Translations under genes and position numbers: made by a program
NCBI GenBank assembly: GCA_022410635.1
Contig: JAJVDF010000016.1
Coordinates: 2,206,098 to 2,270,097, forward strand
From: Tretioscincus oriximinensis
Taxonomy: Eukaryota > Chordata > Lepidosauria > Squamata > Gymnophthalmidae
Direction: 5' to 3'
DNA: 64,000 bases
Part shown: piece after piece, positions 23,116 through 34,713 of the stretch
Layout of the letters: each line of letters opens with the position of its first letter
Position numbering within the stretch: position 1 is the stretch's first letter
The notes under the pieces: generated by a model
Databases searched by the model: none
Seen by the model: only the letters and a program-made list of their open reading frames with translations
What the model was told of the DNA's origin: nothing

Positions 23116-24061
23116 AGGTGCGAATCATTTTGTGAAGTCGGAAATGTTCTGAACTCTGAATTTAATAAATTTTATAATTAAACACCAGCAGGGCCCAGCA
23201 TATTTTAGTTGAGACATAGGCCACATCCCCATACACGATTTCTACCAAGTTGGTTGTAACATGCGAAATATGATTCCCTGGAGACTCTTAGGCCTTTGTT
23301 CCTATCTCTTTTGAGTACTTGAACTCTATGGGGAGCACTTGGAGCCTGTTGGTGGGTGGTGTTTTAGACCATATCTTTCTGTGGTTCCAAAAAGTGAGTT
23401 TGACTTCAAATCTAGAATATTGTGCACCAAAGCCCCCTTCAGATCCACAGAAGATGATTTATAACTTGGAGTAAGGTGTTAATACCACTGTACATTTCAC
23501 TGTAACACGAGTCTCTTGAATAGCTTCAGATAACATAGGGTGCTATTTCTTTAAATAACAACTGTCATTGCTGGGCATCAACATTCATGAAGTGATTGTC
23601 TTTCCTCCTTATGAGTTTGCCTACATTTCTCAAGAATTCCTGCTGTAAACTCTTTCTTGGCTGTTCTTCATTGTCCCTTCTGTCATTCGTTGCTGGCTTC
23701 TTTCGTTACTAGGCAGGGGAACTCAAGAGGGAAAACTTTCACTTTAAAACTTGCCCAAATTTTGCCTGTAAGTGTGGCTTTTTCATTCCATCAATGCTTT
23801 TTTTCAGTATAAATTTAACAGAAAAAAGCAACTGATCCGCCTCCTAGTCCCTGCTACTGCTGAAATGCAGGGTTAAAGGTTTTATAAGTTTTCACAAGTC
23901 ATGTCCACATGGAACTAAGGTGGCACAAATCCCATACACAAATGCAGGTGGCTATTTAAAAAAGTCATTCTGAGAAGGGAAATGGTTTACATGACTGACA
24001 TCTCCTCACCTCCAAGCTACAATTGATTCATCCCCCTCAACAGGCACTTTTTACATAAGAG

Positions 24062-24119
24062 GATTAGTTCCTGCTATTTACCTGTCTTTTTAAGGAGATT
24101 AGTTCCTGCTATTTACCTG
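24062..24119 (+). repeat. Tandem direct repeat, 23 bp exact, 35-bp period
   Basis: GATTAGTTCCTGCTATTTAC(CTG) occurs at 24062 and again at 24097. Confidence 0.9.
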
Positions 24120-24174
24120 CAATTCAACACCTCCCTACAGTTGCATATGCTTTGTCTTCTCCCATACACATTTC

Positions 24175-24334
24175 CCTATAAATACCTGACCCTGGCATTA
24201 GTCCCTCAGCATCTGAAGAAGTAGACCTGTCTACGAAAGCTTATGCCAACCACTTTTCTCAAGTTAGTCTCAAAGTGCTGCTAGCTCCTTTGCTGGACTT
24301 TCTGCTAGACTAACAGGGCTATTTCTCTGAAATT
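24175..24334 (+). repeat. Dispersed GAAAGCTTATG...CTAACAGGGCTA repeat
   Basis: CTGAAGAAGTAGACCTGTCTACGAAAGCTTATG, then CTCAAAGTGCTGCTAGCTCC and ACTAACAGGGCTA is a very common vertebrate repeat terminus. I do not assign its superfamily with confidence. Other copies are at 34544, 46106 and 48440, all on the minus strand or rearranged. Confidence 0.7.
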
Positions 24335-25158
24335 AACATTCTCTTTGTTGTTGTTTGTTTTTTTCCCAGTGTTCAGTTGCACAAAATTTATTTGAGTAAC
24401 ATATCACAAACTTTAACAAACGTTAGGTATCAAAAAGATTTCCAATTGGACTGCATTCTGTTTTCAAAAAAGCCGCCTCTGGATTAAATAATGAGGAAGG
24501 CAAATACCTCATATCTTTGCTATTTGTGTCCTTTTCACTCCAAAAGTTGATCAAAGAAGGATTGTAACTTGGTTATAGCTGAACCATCCAACCAATACTT
24601 CTATGTCTTTTCATGTTCTTTTTTCCAATTTACACTCTACTCCCACTGTCCCTCCTGAAAAACTGACTAGTCCTGTCACTTTCCTATAGAAAAACTGAAT
24701 GTAAACATTTTTTCAGTGACTGAGAATACCTTGCAGTAAGCAGAAGAAGCAACTAGTTTCTCTTCTGAGGCAAGCAAACATTCCCCATGTGAGACAAAGA
24801 ACTTGTCAAGTCTGAAACTGCCATGTTTTACTTTCTCTTGCTTTGAGAAATGTTATCGTATAAAACATTTTCATTTTAGAACTTCCCTTTTTTTTGTTAA
24901 GGGTCTTTTGCTGCCAGTCATAGAACAGTTTACGTACAATATAAGCAACCAAAAAGAACACAAACTGTGGGCTTATGACTGAAAACATCCGGAGTTTAAT
25001 GGCTGAGGTGAATCTGTGGTGGATCATTTCACCTTAATCAGGGAATAAAAATGAAAACAGTGTAGACATGACTATTAAGATGGACAAACAGGCAGTATTC
25101 CTAAAATACCATTTGCAGGAAATCAAGAACGGATGAGGGTTTTTCCTTCTTCTGGCTG

Positions 25159-25350
25159 AGGCTGCTCTATTGTAATTGGTGGGCCACTGTGTGAGACAGA
25201 ATGTTGCACTAAGAACATAAGAACATAAGAAGAGTCATACTGGATTGGGCCAGAGCCCATCTAGTCCAGAATTCTGTGTCACACGGAGGCCCACCTGGAC
25301 TCTGACTAGATAGACTCTGCCCTAATTCAGCAGAGCTCCTCTAAGTTTCT
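25159..25350 (+). mobile_element. CR1 3' end (plus) interrupted by a minus-strand CR1 3' end
   Basis: The outer plus-strand element runs GTGGGCCACTGTGTGAGACAG to about 25208. It resumes near 25295 with GACTAGATAGACTCTGCCC and CAGCAGAGCTCCTCT. Between them (about 25209-25290) is the minus-strand terminal segment AAGAACATAAGAACATAAGAAG ... CACACGGAGGCCC. Confidence 0.75.
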
Positions 25351-25381
25351 TAGGTTATAAACACTTGACACACTTCTAGGA

Positions 25382-25911
25382 TAGGCTGACCAGATGCCCC
25401 CTTTTTGGGGGGGAACCCAGTTTTGGAGTGTCTACCCCGCCCTCCCGGGAGCCCCTGCCATTTTCCCAGTTTTTGCTGAGGAAAATTTTTTTAAAAAAAA
25501 TTTTAAATATATTTTTTGCATTTTTTTGAATTTTTTTTACTGCAGCACCACGAGAGGGCTCTTGCATCTGAGACCAGCTCCTGAAGGCACCCTCCCCTCA
25601 GTAAAAAATAAAAATTCTCACACACTTAAAAACTTTCTCACACACTTAAAAAAAAGTTATTTATTTATTTTTTAAAAAATGCTGCACTAGTGGGTTCTGG
25701 CAACCGGGGCCAGCTTCTGAAGGCACCTTCCTCTCTGTAAAAAAATTTAAAAATTCTGATATACTCCAAAAATTCTCACTTTAAAAATTCTCACACAGTT
25801 AAAAAAATTCTCACATGGTTCACCGATTTCTTGATCAGGAATTTTGGAAGGGAAATATTAGCATTAATATTAATTACTCCGGTTTGGAACTCAGAAAATC
25901 TGGTCAGTCTA
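25382..25911. mobile_element. Fold-back hAT-like element, 530 bp, exact 8-bp duplication
   Basis: Ends TAGGCTGACCAGATGCCCC and the complement of TAGACTGACCAGATTTTC. Flanks are TTCTAGGA on both sides (25374-25381 and 25912-25919). Inside, a ~150-bp block (GCAGCACCACGAGAGGGC ... CTCAGTAAAAAA) is followed by a diverged second copy (25682-25745). This is the longest member of the family here and may be nearest the parent element. Confidence 0.85.
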
Positions 25912-26291
25912 TTCTAGGAGCATAAGCTGTATTTGTTTTTTCTGGAATTTGCTGAAAGTCTAGCCTATCTTTTTTTTTTAATTCACCTCATTCATTCTTT
26001 TACAATATAATCTGAAATTATTTGTTGTGTCAGTATGTAACAAGTCAGATTTTTGTACATATGATACAATCTCCTGTCAGCCATTTTGTCTGTTGGTCTC
26101 AAACAGGATGAACATAATCAAAAAGGGGAGTTCCCTAAAGGGGACTATGATTCTAACCGCATAAACCAAAGCAGGGATGGGGGACTTCAGTCAGAAAGTA
26201 GAGAGGACTCCACCTTCTGATTTAGCTCCATTTCATCAAAGATGGTATGTACAGAAAAGATTAAGGTTTAGCTGGTTATAGTCACTTTACA

Positions 26292-26667
26292 TAGGCTGAC
26301 CAGATGAGCCCTTGGAGTGGGGTGAAAACCCGGTTTTGCGGTGCCTCCCAGTTTTTCCTGAGGGGGGAAAAATTTAAAAAGAAATTTTATTTGAAAAAAA
26401 AATCTTTTTTTGAAACATGAAGCACTCCAAAACCAGGTTTCTAGCCCCCCAAAAGGGGTAATTTGTCAGCCTACATATAGGCTTACCAGATGACCCCTAT
26501 TTTGGGGGGTGAAAACCCGGTTTTGCTGTGCCTCCCGTCTTTTCCTGAGGAAAAATAAAATAAAAAAGAAATGTTTTTTGAAAAAAAGTTTCATCAGAAA
26601 AAAATGTGAGGCACTTAAAACAGGGTTTCTCCCCCCACAAAAAAAAGGGGGTCATATGGTCAGCCTA
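26292..26667. mobile_element. Two adjacent fold-back hAT-like elements sharing one outer duplication
   Basis: Copy A is 26292-26473 and copy B 26478-26667, each a fold-back with TAGGCTGACC or TAGGCTTACC at the left and its complement at the right. Only 4 bases separate them. ACTTTACAT occurs just outside both (26284-26292 and 26667-26675), so the pair is bracketed by one target duplication. Confidence 0.82.
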
Positions 26668-27210
26668 CTTTACATGTACTTCTTTGGAATGCCCACAGCT
26701 GATTACCAGGCAATAGGAGTTCTTGGTTAGATGAGCCCGCACAGTTTTAGCTTGAAATGACTTCAGTCTGGGAAAATTAGGTTGAGATGAGAGAAAATAG
26801 CCCTTTTTCTTTTTTCTTTTTTTTTTTTTTTGGGGGGGGGGGGAATTACCAGAAAATATCAAGTCAAACCAATGTTACCGCAAATCATTTTCAGTTTAGT
26901 TTAGACAAAAATAAATTAGATTGAAACCATTTTATCTGTCAGGACAGGATCCAGGAATGGTATTATGGCTTTTACTTGTAATGTCTGCCTACAGACTTTG
27001 GCCTTCCTTCAACAGTATGTGGATTTTGTTTTGATTGCATTATCAACTTCAGAAATCACTGAGTTTTCATGTGCCAGAGGATTCAAATGCAATCAAACAC
27101 AAAAATCCCCATACGAAAGGGAAACAGGAAATAGCAAAATCGAAACAAAACATAGTAAAGTAAAAAGGGAAGCTATCTAGCATATAGACAGGGTGCCAAA
27201 TACATGTAAT

Positions 27211-27447
27211 CAGTGCTTTTTTTCCAGAAAAAAAGGTGCCGGTACTAACGCCGGCGACGGCGGGGGGCGGGGGGGGCGGGGCGGGGATAACGCAGCAGTA
27301 CCGGCACCTTTTATTTAGGCGGGGGGGCTCATTCCCGCGGCCAACCCCGCCGCCGCTGCTGCTGCCCCCCCGCTAACTCCGCCCCCCCGCCTAAATAAAA
27401 GGTGTCGGAACTGTGTTCCGGCACGTTCCCCCACAAAAAAAGCCCTG
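27211..27447. mobile_element. GC-rich hAT MITE, 237 bp, exact 8-bp duplication
   Basis: Starts CAGTGCTTTTTTTCC and ends GGAACGTG-complement ... AAAAAAAGCCCTG. It is flanked by CATGTAAT on both sides (27203-27210 and 27448-27455). GGTGCCGG and AAAAGGTG motifs are repeated in inverted order. The interior is over 75% G+C with many CpGs, unlike its surroundings. Confidence 0.92.
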
Positions 27448-28351
27448 CATGTAATATTAGGCAATCACAATATTTAGATTTGAGTTACTTGCCTGAAGAT
27501 ACCTGCGCTCCTCATATGTTGTTAGTACTCAAAGAACCCTTCAATTTGCCTAAAGATTATTAGTTTGTTATATATGTATTTGGTTTTCCATACTCCATTA
27601 TACTCTGGCATAGATACATTTAACTACATTATCCTGTTAACAGCTATTAATATGGCTTCCATGGCTTTTTATAATTTATAATTTTTATAATTTACTTGAA
27701 TGCCACTACTGAGTCACGTGGTCTATTTTACTCTCCTGTAAAATTGAATTACTTGACTGAAATTCAAAAATTGGGGTGTGGTAAGAGTTGTACTGCTGAT
27801 ATTGTGGTGTCATAATGAAAGATGCAGTCTATTCTTTTAGATACAAGCATTATTTTGACCGATGTGGTTTCACACTTGACGATTTCATTCAATATTTATT
27901 TTCTGTACTAGTCATAAATTAAGCCATGCACAGAAACCAGAACACAACCGCTGGTTTTATATACAGCCTGTCATATCAAACTCACTATATCTTAAGATTT
28001 CATCAGCCTTATTTTGCAAGATTTACAGAATCAACATTGTTTTCTGTTTTCCATCTTTCTACTGTGCAGACATGTAGTTGTGATTTGTGACCAAACTATG
28101 CCAATCTCTTCCACCACCACAACAACATTTGCAGATATATGTTTGATTTTCCGAAAACAGTTTTAGACCATGTTTTCACGGGCCTCAGTTGCAACACATC
28201 TGGGTCTGTAAATGTGTTATAACAGATCCCTAAAATCCATTACAGTGCCTGTACAAACAGGCCTAACTTAGAGTGCATCCACATTAAAAATGTGATTTGG
28301 GGAGATTTGACACACCCAATTTTGAAGATCTAGCTTTGGTAGCACTAGAAA

Positions 28352-28557
28352 AGCATGAACGGCGCAGTCATTAAGGAGACGGTCTCTCATCTGAGAGATC
28401 AGGTTTTGAAGTTCTGTGTCGGACGTGGGGAGTGATGAGCACCTTCTTCTAGCCTGTAGAAAGTGCTCACCTCTCCCTACGTCTGACACAGGGCCTCAAA
28501 ACCTGATCCCTCAGATAAGAGACCGTGTCTTAGTGACTGTGCCATACGTGCCTGCTA
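28352..28557. mobile_element. Two 3'-truncated SINE heads fused as a palindrome
   Basis: Positions 28352-28458 are the first ~105 bp of the TTC SINE on the plus strand. Positions 28459-28557 are the same segment on the minus strand. The arms meet with almost no spacer and are both cut after AGCCTGTAG or AGCAC. SINEs usually lose the 5' end, so loss of both 3' halves at the join is unusual. Confidence 0.8.
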
Positions 28558-28649
28558 GAAAGTTATTTTTCAACCAAAGGTTTGCATCTATTCTATCTTC
28601 CCCAACATATTATGGCAGTACCCATTAATCTACTCACAAATGTCTTTGC

Positions 28650-28772
28650 TTTTGAACAGCTGGGTTGGCTACAGCTAAGGCCAGGAGAGGACACTCATCC
28701 CTCTCCATGGTCAACACATGGGTCTCAAACTCCATATCTCTGTTGAAATACTGAGCTCTTAACCTCTTGCAC
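28650..28772 (-). mobile_element. Diverged TTC-SINE fragment, minus strand
   Basis: The CAGCTGGGTTGGCTACAGCT motif, followed by the spaced remains of the B box and A box region, aligns to the minus-strand 5' half of the SINE with many substitutions. It is older than the palindrome beside it. Confidence 0.6.
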
Positions 28773-31700
28773 CAGTATGCTTATTCCAGTTGAAAATAAA
28801 ATTAAAGCAAGTGGACATTGCAATCTCCCCCTGTGATTCTATTAAATGAAGGCTGGATGACCAACTGTCAGACAAAGAAGTAAATTTTGAGCACTGGCAG
28901 GGAGTTTGACTAGATTAGAAAGCCCCAGACTTCATATGAACTAAATTCTAAGAAACAGTAGTGAGCCCTAGTCAAAAATTGACTGAGATTAAGTATAGAC
29001 AAGAACATAATGGCTTTGCCTCCCAGATCTGTTTAAGGACTAATCTGATCTGAAGATAGGACTTTTAGAAGGAGGGTAAGAGAAGTCTTTAAAATTGCAC
29101 AGGGAACAAATAATAAGAAATTGCTCAACACACAAACAGCACGTATGTGAGTATGGGGACCATACCTCAGGGTATGGACAAACCTCCAGGCACATAGATC
29201 CTGGCCACACCTAAATTTTAATCCAGCTTTAGTCTGCTTTCAAAATAGAAAAACTGAACAGGAAAGTGAATAGTAATGTTCTTCCATATTATCTAACTCA
29301 AAAGTGTGGTTTTTCTAAATTAGAGAATGCCAAAAGAAAGAAAGAAAACTTCCCACTTTGCTAATGGTACAGCATAAAGCCTTATATATACAAGGAAACA
29401 ATTTATTCATAACCAATGCATGATAAAAATGGCCCATAACATATTGCCAACAGTTTAGACAATCACATTCAGTTAAGTCTTGCATTTATCGCAGTATGAT
29501 GTCCATAAATGTTTAGATATACTCAGAAGTAAGAGACCCTCTGGTTCATAGATATAAGTCTGTGCATCAAGTCCAACACATATCTCACATAAAGAGTCAA
29601 AGATGGATCAAACTCAAAAAGGATATGTTTAGTGCTGGTGACTGACATTGCCATCTAGTCCTGCTTTGCAGTCTCGTCATACAAACAACCTTCACGTGAT
29701 TATATGGATGTTTTCGACCATAGTCTTCATCACCGGCTTTCAGGCTGGAACACAAGCTTAGATATTAAGACATGTCCGTTCCTAGCCATGGAGGCAACGT
29801 GAACCAGCTGGAGCCAGAATATGACAATAGCCACTGGCTATTCTGACCCACTCTGAATACAGGGAACTAAGCCATGTGGAGTTGCTTAGTGTTCCTTAAA
29901 AAGGTCCTAAAAGTGAACCACTTCCAGAACCTGATGTCTCCAGGCTACATAGACTATTCAATCCACAACTACATAACAATGGGGTAGTGGTTAGGGAAGG
30001 TCCCACTCTGGGAACACAGCTGAGACCACATTAAAGTTGTCTCCTTTTGGAGCACATTTAGGTGCAGACTTTGTACCCAGGAAAGCTCCTACTCAAAGAC
30101 CCACACAGCCAGCACATTAACCTTAGAGATGAGGCCTCTGGAGATGTAATGGCAGGTGAAGTCAGTAAATCTTGGCATACATCCTACAGTCAGGCTACGA
30201 ATTACCCCAGCTATCCCATGGGATGATTTACTGAGCAGCCTTATTGAATTAACATGGGATTCACGTCAGCCTCTGTGTCGACTCCTCTTTTCTCTTGTGA
30301 ATGACTGTGGGAGAGAGGAGAAGTGACTTATCAACTTAGGGAAATGACCAATTTTGACAGCCATCTCCAGTCCAGAGCAAGAGCAGTATGGCTGGAAACT
30401 GTGGAATTGTAAGAGGGTTCTAGCAAGATGTACTAGAGAAATGCACAAACAGTTTTGTTAGTTCAGTTCAACTAAAGCTAAACAGGCTGGTTTGATTTAA
30501 ATTTGAATTTGTTTTTATTTCTTTTTTAACAGTCATGTGTTCAGTTCAATTCAAATACCTTTGAATCAGTGTCAAACAGGGTGTCTTTGCTAGGTTCACT
30601 TTGTTTGGTTTGAATCCCAACTTAATTCAATTCAAACTCTTTGAACACCCCTCTTTGATTCAAACCAATGCAAACCTAATCAGTTTGTCATGTTTTTCCT
30701 CTCATTTCAGTAGCAGTTTCCTCTCACAGGAATGTAGCATTTGTTTCATTGATTCTCTTCATTTTGCTTGCACTAACGAAAGCATTGGAAGTTTCTCCTT
30801 CTTTGGCAAATTGAACTTGTCCTTAGGAATGGAAGAACTGGTATAAGATAGAAACCGTATATTTCACGATCTGAAGGTGTGACACCTATGCCCAAAGATT
30901 TTGAATACCATCTCCACATGAAACTGTAACCATGCATTTATCCATAATCAGCAAGTCTATTATTTATTTGCATTTTATTTGGGCCTGTTTAGAAGACTAT
31001 GGCGACAGTAAGTCACAGCATATTGATTTTGATTCCTGACTAGCAAATCAATCTGCCTCATGAGGCAAAGAGATTTAAGAGAAGCCATTTTTATAGCAGG
31101 TTTGCTGTATAATCTGAGCCCTTGAGGGATCCATTAACAGTATCTTGGCAATGTACTTTCCCACATAGTCATTTGTCACTCCCTCATCTATCCATAGGCT
31201 TAAGAGGATAGTCTATTAATTATAACTATTTTTGGCAGGGAAGGAACCCAAATCCACACACCTTCTGGTTCATGCGATGACAAATTTGCTATTACTATTG
31301 TCTGCATACTAATCCATGGATTCCCACTGAATACTTTAAAACAGAGTACTGCATTTTCTCTGGGTTTTTTTTTTTAAATAATAATAAAAAATGAGTAATT
31401 AAAAATAATGGCTTCATTCTCAAGTGCCAGCCTTGACACAAAGCTGTAGAGTTAGACTTTGATGATAAATCTACACCTTGTTTTATACAAAACACATAAT
31501 TTTTCAAGCAACCCTATAATTGAATTACGGTTGTGTGGGCACTGAACAATAACTAATTAACACTTGGATTCCAGCTCACTAATTAACATTTCTGTTTTCG
31601 ACATAATAAGCCTTGCACTTAACACATGCAGAATGTAACCAGCAATACAACTGTTTATCTATACGATCTCTCATCTTTCTAAATCCTTGGAGATGAACTT

Positions 31701-32392
31701 CTCATTGAGGGTAACCCTCTTCTGCATTTGCCAAGACATGCCCCCCCCCCTGATTTTAAGGACAGAAAACGGTCCACCATCCACGGGATTATTCCCTCTC
31801 TTCAAAAGCTGCATACGGAGATCGGGGAAGGTCCTATCCAGAACTTACATGGGATGTGAGGGTTTTCCATGCCTTCATTTGATTGGCAGATAAAATCTGC
31901 TTCCCACCACAGTGAACTGAATGTCGTTGTGCAAATGATCATGGAATGACTCCCCCCCCCCCCTCCCCATGTAGAGGACCAGCTATAAAACAATATCTAA
32001 TTGGGGACAGGAAAGGCCTTCAAACATTCTGACTCAATAGAAATCTAATAGCTTCTCTTTAAGAAAACAAGGAAGGGGCACTTTCCTTAAATTACCCTCC
32101 CCCCCCCCTCCATCTCATCTCAATTCAGCCAAAAATCAACAATTGGGGATTAGCTCTGTACTCTCTCTTACAAATATTCTGATGAGGATTAGTATCTGTA
32201 TCCTCTCATGCAACTATTCTGATGGTCATTAACTAACAAATTCAGGCAGCAAAGAAAGGACTCAATTGCTCAATAAACAGGAAAGATTGCTATGGCAACC
32301 CAACAACAACAACTGTGTAGCAGGATGAAAAATAACAAAATGAAAAACTAGCACCCAGGAAAGCAAAGACAAAGAACACACACTAGTTTATC
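28773..32392. other. No gene or transposon recognised
   Basis: The longest stretch without a recognised element. TTCAAATT-rich degenerate repeats occur at 30460-30690. CTAATTAACA occurs twice at 31550-31590. Poly-C runs lie at 31741, 31954 and 32099. Confidence 0.55.
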
Positions 32393-32400
32393 AATGTGAG

Positions 32401-32592
32401 CAGGGCCGTATTTAGACAAACTATAAATACTGGTAATACTAAGAAGATATTAATATTTTTATTGCTTTTATTATTATAAAACCCAAAGTAGCTGAGGGAA
32501 AAGGGGGAGTAAAATAAATAAATAAATAAAGTAAATAAGTAAGTTAAGTAAATTACAGCCCACTGGAAAAAATCAGCCTAAATCCAGCCTTG
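32401..32592. mobile_element. hAT-like MITE (CAGGGCCGTATTTAG ends), 192 bp
   Basis: The ends are CAGGGCCGTATTTAG and the complement of CAAGGCTGGATTTAGG. The flanking 8-mers AATGTGAG (32393-32400) and CATGTGAG (32593-32600) agree at 7 of 8 positions, as expected of an aged hAT duplication. No coding capacity. Confidence 0.8.
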
Positions 32593-33060
32593 CATGTGAG
32601 GGACACAGGACAGGCTATTATGTGCAATGAATTACAAGCAAGCCTTAGCATTAGAGCAGCTGCCTATCTGGATTACATAATCTGCCTAAATCTGTGATGG
32701 CCACATTGAAAATAAGCAGCTAAGTAACTCTTTGACCGTATTTTTCTGATAGAGATTTGTATGAACTTTTTTTTTGTCCTTTCTTCAAATCAAATTGAAG
32801 AATGGCTTGTTTGCAGTTGATTTGAACAAGTTTTACAAGTATTGGATGGTTCATGTGAGTTATATCAAACCACCTTTGCTCTAAAACGTCTTCAGTTCAC
32901 CTTCGAGCCTGAAGGATGGTGGTCTAATGCAGAAAAATAAAACCAAATTAAGTTCATTATTCAGGATTGAAGATGAATTGAAAAAATAAAGGTGTGGCCA
33001 TGGCCTCAGATCATTCAAAGTTCTTTGAGGCATTTTATTCTTTTGAACACGTATATATCA

Positions 33061-33222
33061 TGAGAACCAGTTTGGTGTAATGGTTAGAATGCAGTCTCCT
33101 CCAGGAAGCCAGTGACAGTTCTTTAGAACTCTCTCAGCCCCACTTGCTTGACAGGGTGTCTGTTGTGGAGAAAGCAACAAAAATTAAGTGAGTGTTATAA
33201 AGCGTGTTATAAATAAATGTGG
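33061..33222 (+). mobile_element. Sauria SINE with internal deletions
   Basis: Has the head GAACCAGTTTGGTGTAATGG and the CTCTCAGCCCCACTTGC ... GTTGTGGAGAAAGCAAC block, but the B box segment and most of the GGGCGGGAT tail are deleted. Confidence 0.8.
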
Positions 33223-33686
33223 GTGATGGTGAGGATGATGTGACCAATCAGTTCAGTGCATCTCTTGTATCTAAGGACAGGACTGCCACATTGCCTGATT
33301 TGGGGATAACAATGCCAGAAAACTGAGGGCTATCCTAGGAATTTGGGATAAACCCCATATTCCTGGGAAGCCCATGATCTTTTAAAGTCAGGTTTCGCAA
33401 CCTGATATATGTGCTGTGACCCAACTAAATAGGGATACTGATCAACTTGTCAGATGCAAGCACATATGGCAGTTAGCAGCCTAACATAGAAGGCAAAGAA
33501 GCCAATCACTCATTCCTGCTGGCAGTCTGATCTCAAAGTAATAAATAGGCATATGCACAAGCACCATGGTCACTAACAGCTAGGTGGCTATTTGGCCAGG
33601 CCATGCAAGTGACTGGTGCTTTGCCATTCTCACTGCCACTGGCAACCAACTGGCAACCAACTATCTGCAGTCAACTGGGCACTCCA

Positions 33687-34183
33687 GGGCTGCATTCCTA
33701 TTGCTCTTTAATGTGTGCACGACTGCGAAGCCAAAGTCCATCATTCCGACTGTGTTACCATAAAAACGGGCTCAGAAGTGCTGCAGCACCACTCTAAACG
33801 CACAACACAGTTTTCTGCTCCGCAGTTTGTGATGAAATTGCATTGTTGCTGCTGCTTTTCTTAATTCGTGCCACTTGTACACTGACAACGGAGATCAGAT
33901 AACAAAAAGTGAGTGAGAGAGCGAGGGCCAGGGGCTCTTTTGTTTGGCATTCCCTCCAGGCTCAGCAGCTTCCCGGCCTCATCTGGAAAACAGGTTTTTC
34001 CAGCTGCTGCAACCCAATGAAAGAGATTCATTGAGCACTTTCCACTCACAGCAATTGGAGTGTTAACATGGAATGAATGCTCATGGAATGCTCAGGTAAA
34101 ATTAAACACTCATATCATTTTCATTTTGGAATGATAAAATCTGTTATCCATTCCCTTTTAAAGGTCTATTGGGAATGCAGCCC
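33687..34183. mobile_element. Inverted-repeat-bounded element, ~497 bp, superfamily uncertain
   Basis: Left end GGGCTGCATTCCTATTG and the complement of the right end (GGGCTGCATTCCCAATAG) match over about 22 bp. The interior is non-coding. The GGCTGCATTC start recalls the Harbinger-like elements, but no TWA duplication is present. Confidence 0.5.
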
Positions 34184-34543
34184 GATAGCTTGTATCCTTG
34201 CTGATATTGTAACTGCAATAGTCCTACTAATTACCAGGAGGGAGGGGGAGAGGTGGATGGGGAACATTCAAGGCCCACGACTTTTACAAATCATAGACCT
34301 GTTGGGAGGGGAGAAGGTTGGAATGTGGAGGGGTGAGGGTTGGGTGGGGATGTGGTTTCCCAGGTTCCCACATTTGAAATGTGGTAACTTTAATCAACAG
34401 GACAGTTATTTTCAAAACTGGTTTCTACACTGAATACCCACATAACCCAAATTACTGTATGTCTTTTAATGTTTCTGTCATGGTTTTATGCCATTGGATA
34501 AATGTTCCCTCTTTTTGTCCTCTAATTCCTCCCCCTATATTTC

Positions 34544-34713
34544 CTATTTCAAGAAATAGCCGTGTTAGTCTAGTAGAAAGTCCAGCAAAGGAGCTAGCAG
34601 CACTTTGAGACTAACTTGAGAAAAGTGGGTGGCATAAGCTTTCGTACACAGGTCTACTTCTTCAGCGTCTACGTCTCAAAGTGCTGCTAGCTCCTTTGCT
34701 GGATTGTATTTCC
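34544..34713 (-). repeat. Same dispersed repeat, with an exact 31-bp inverted duplication
   Basis: The minus-strand copy ends with a second segment. The 31 bases at 34581-34611 reappear perfectly as their complement at 34673-34703. Confidence 0.75.
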
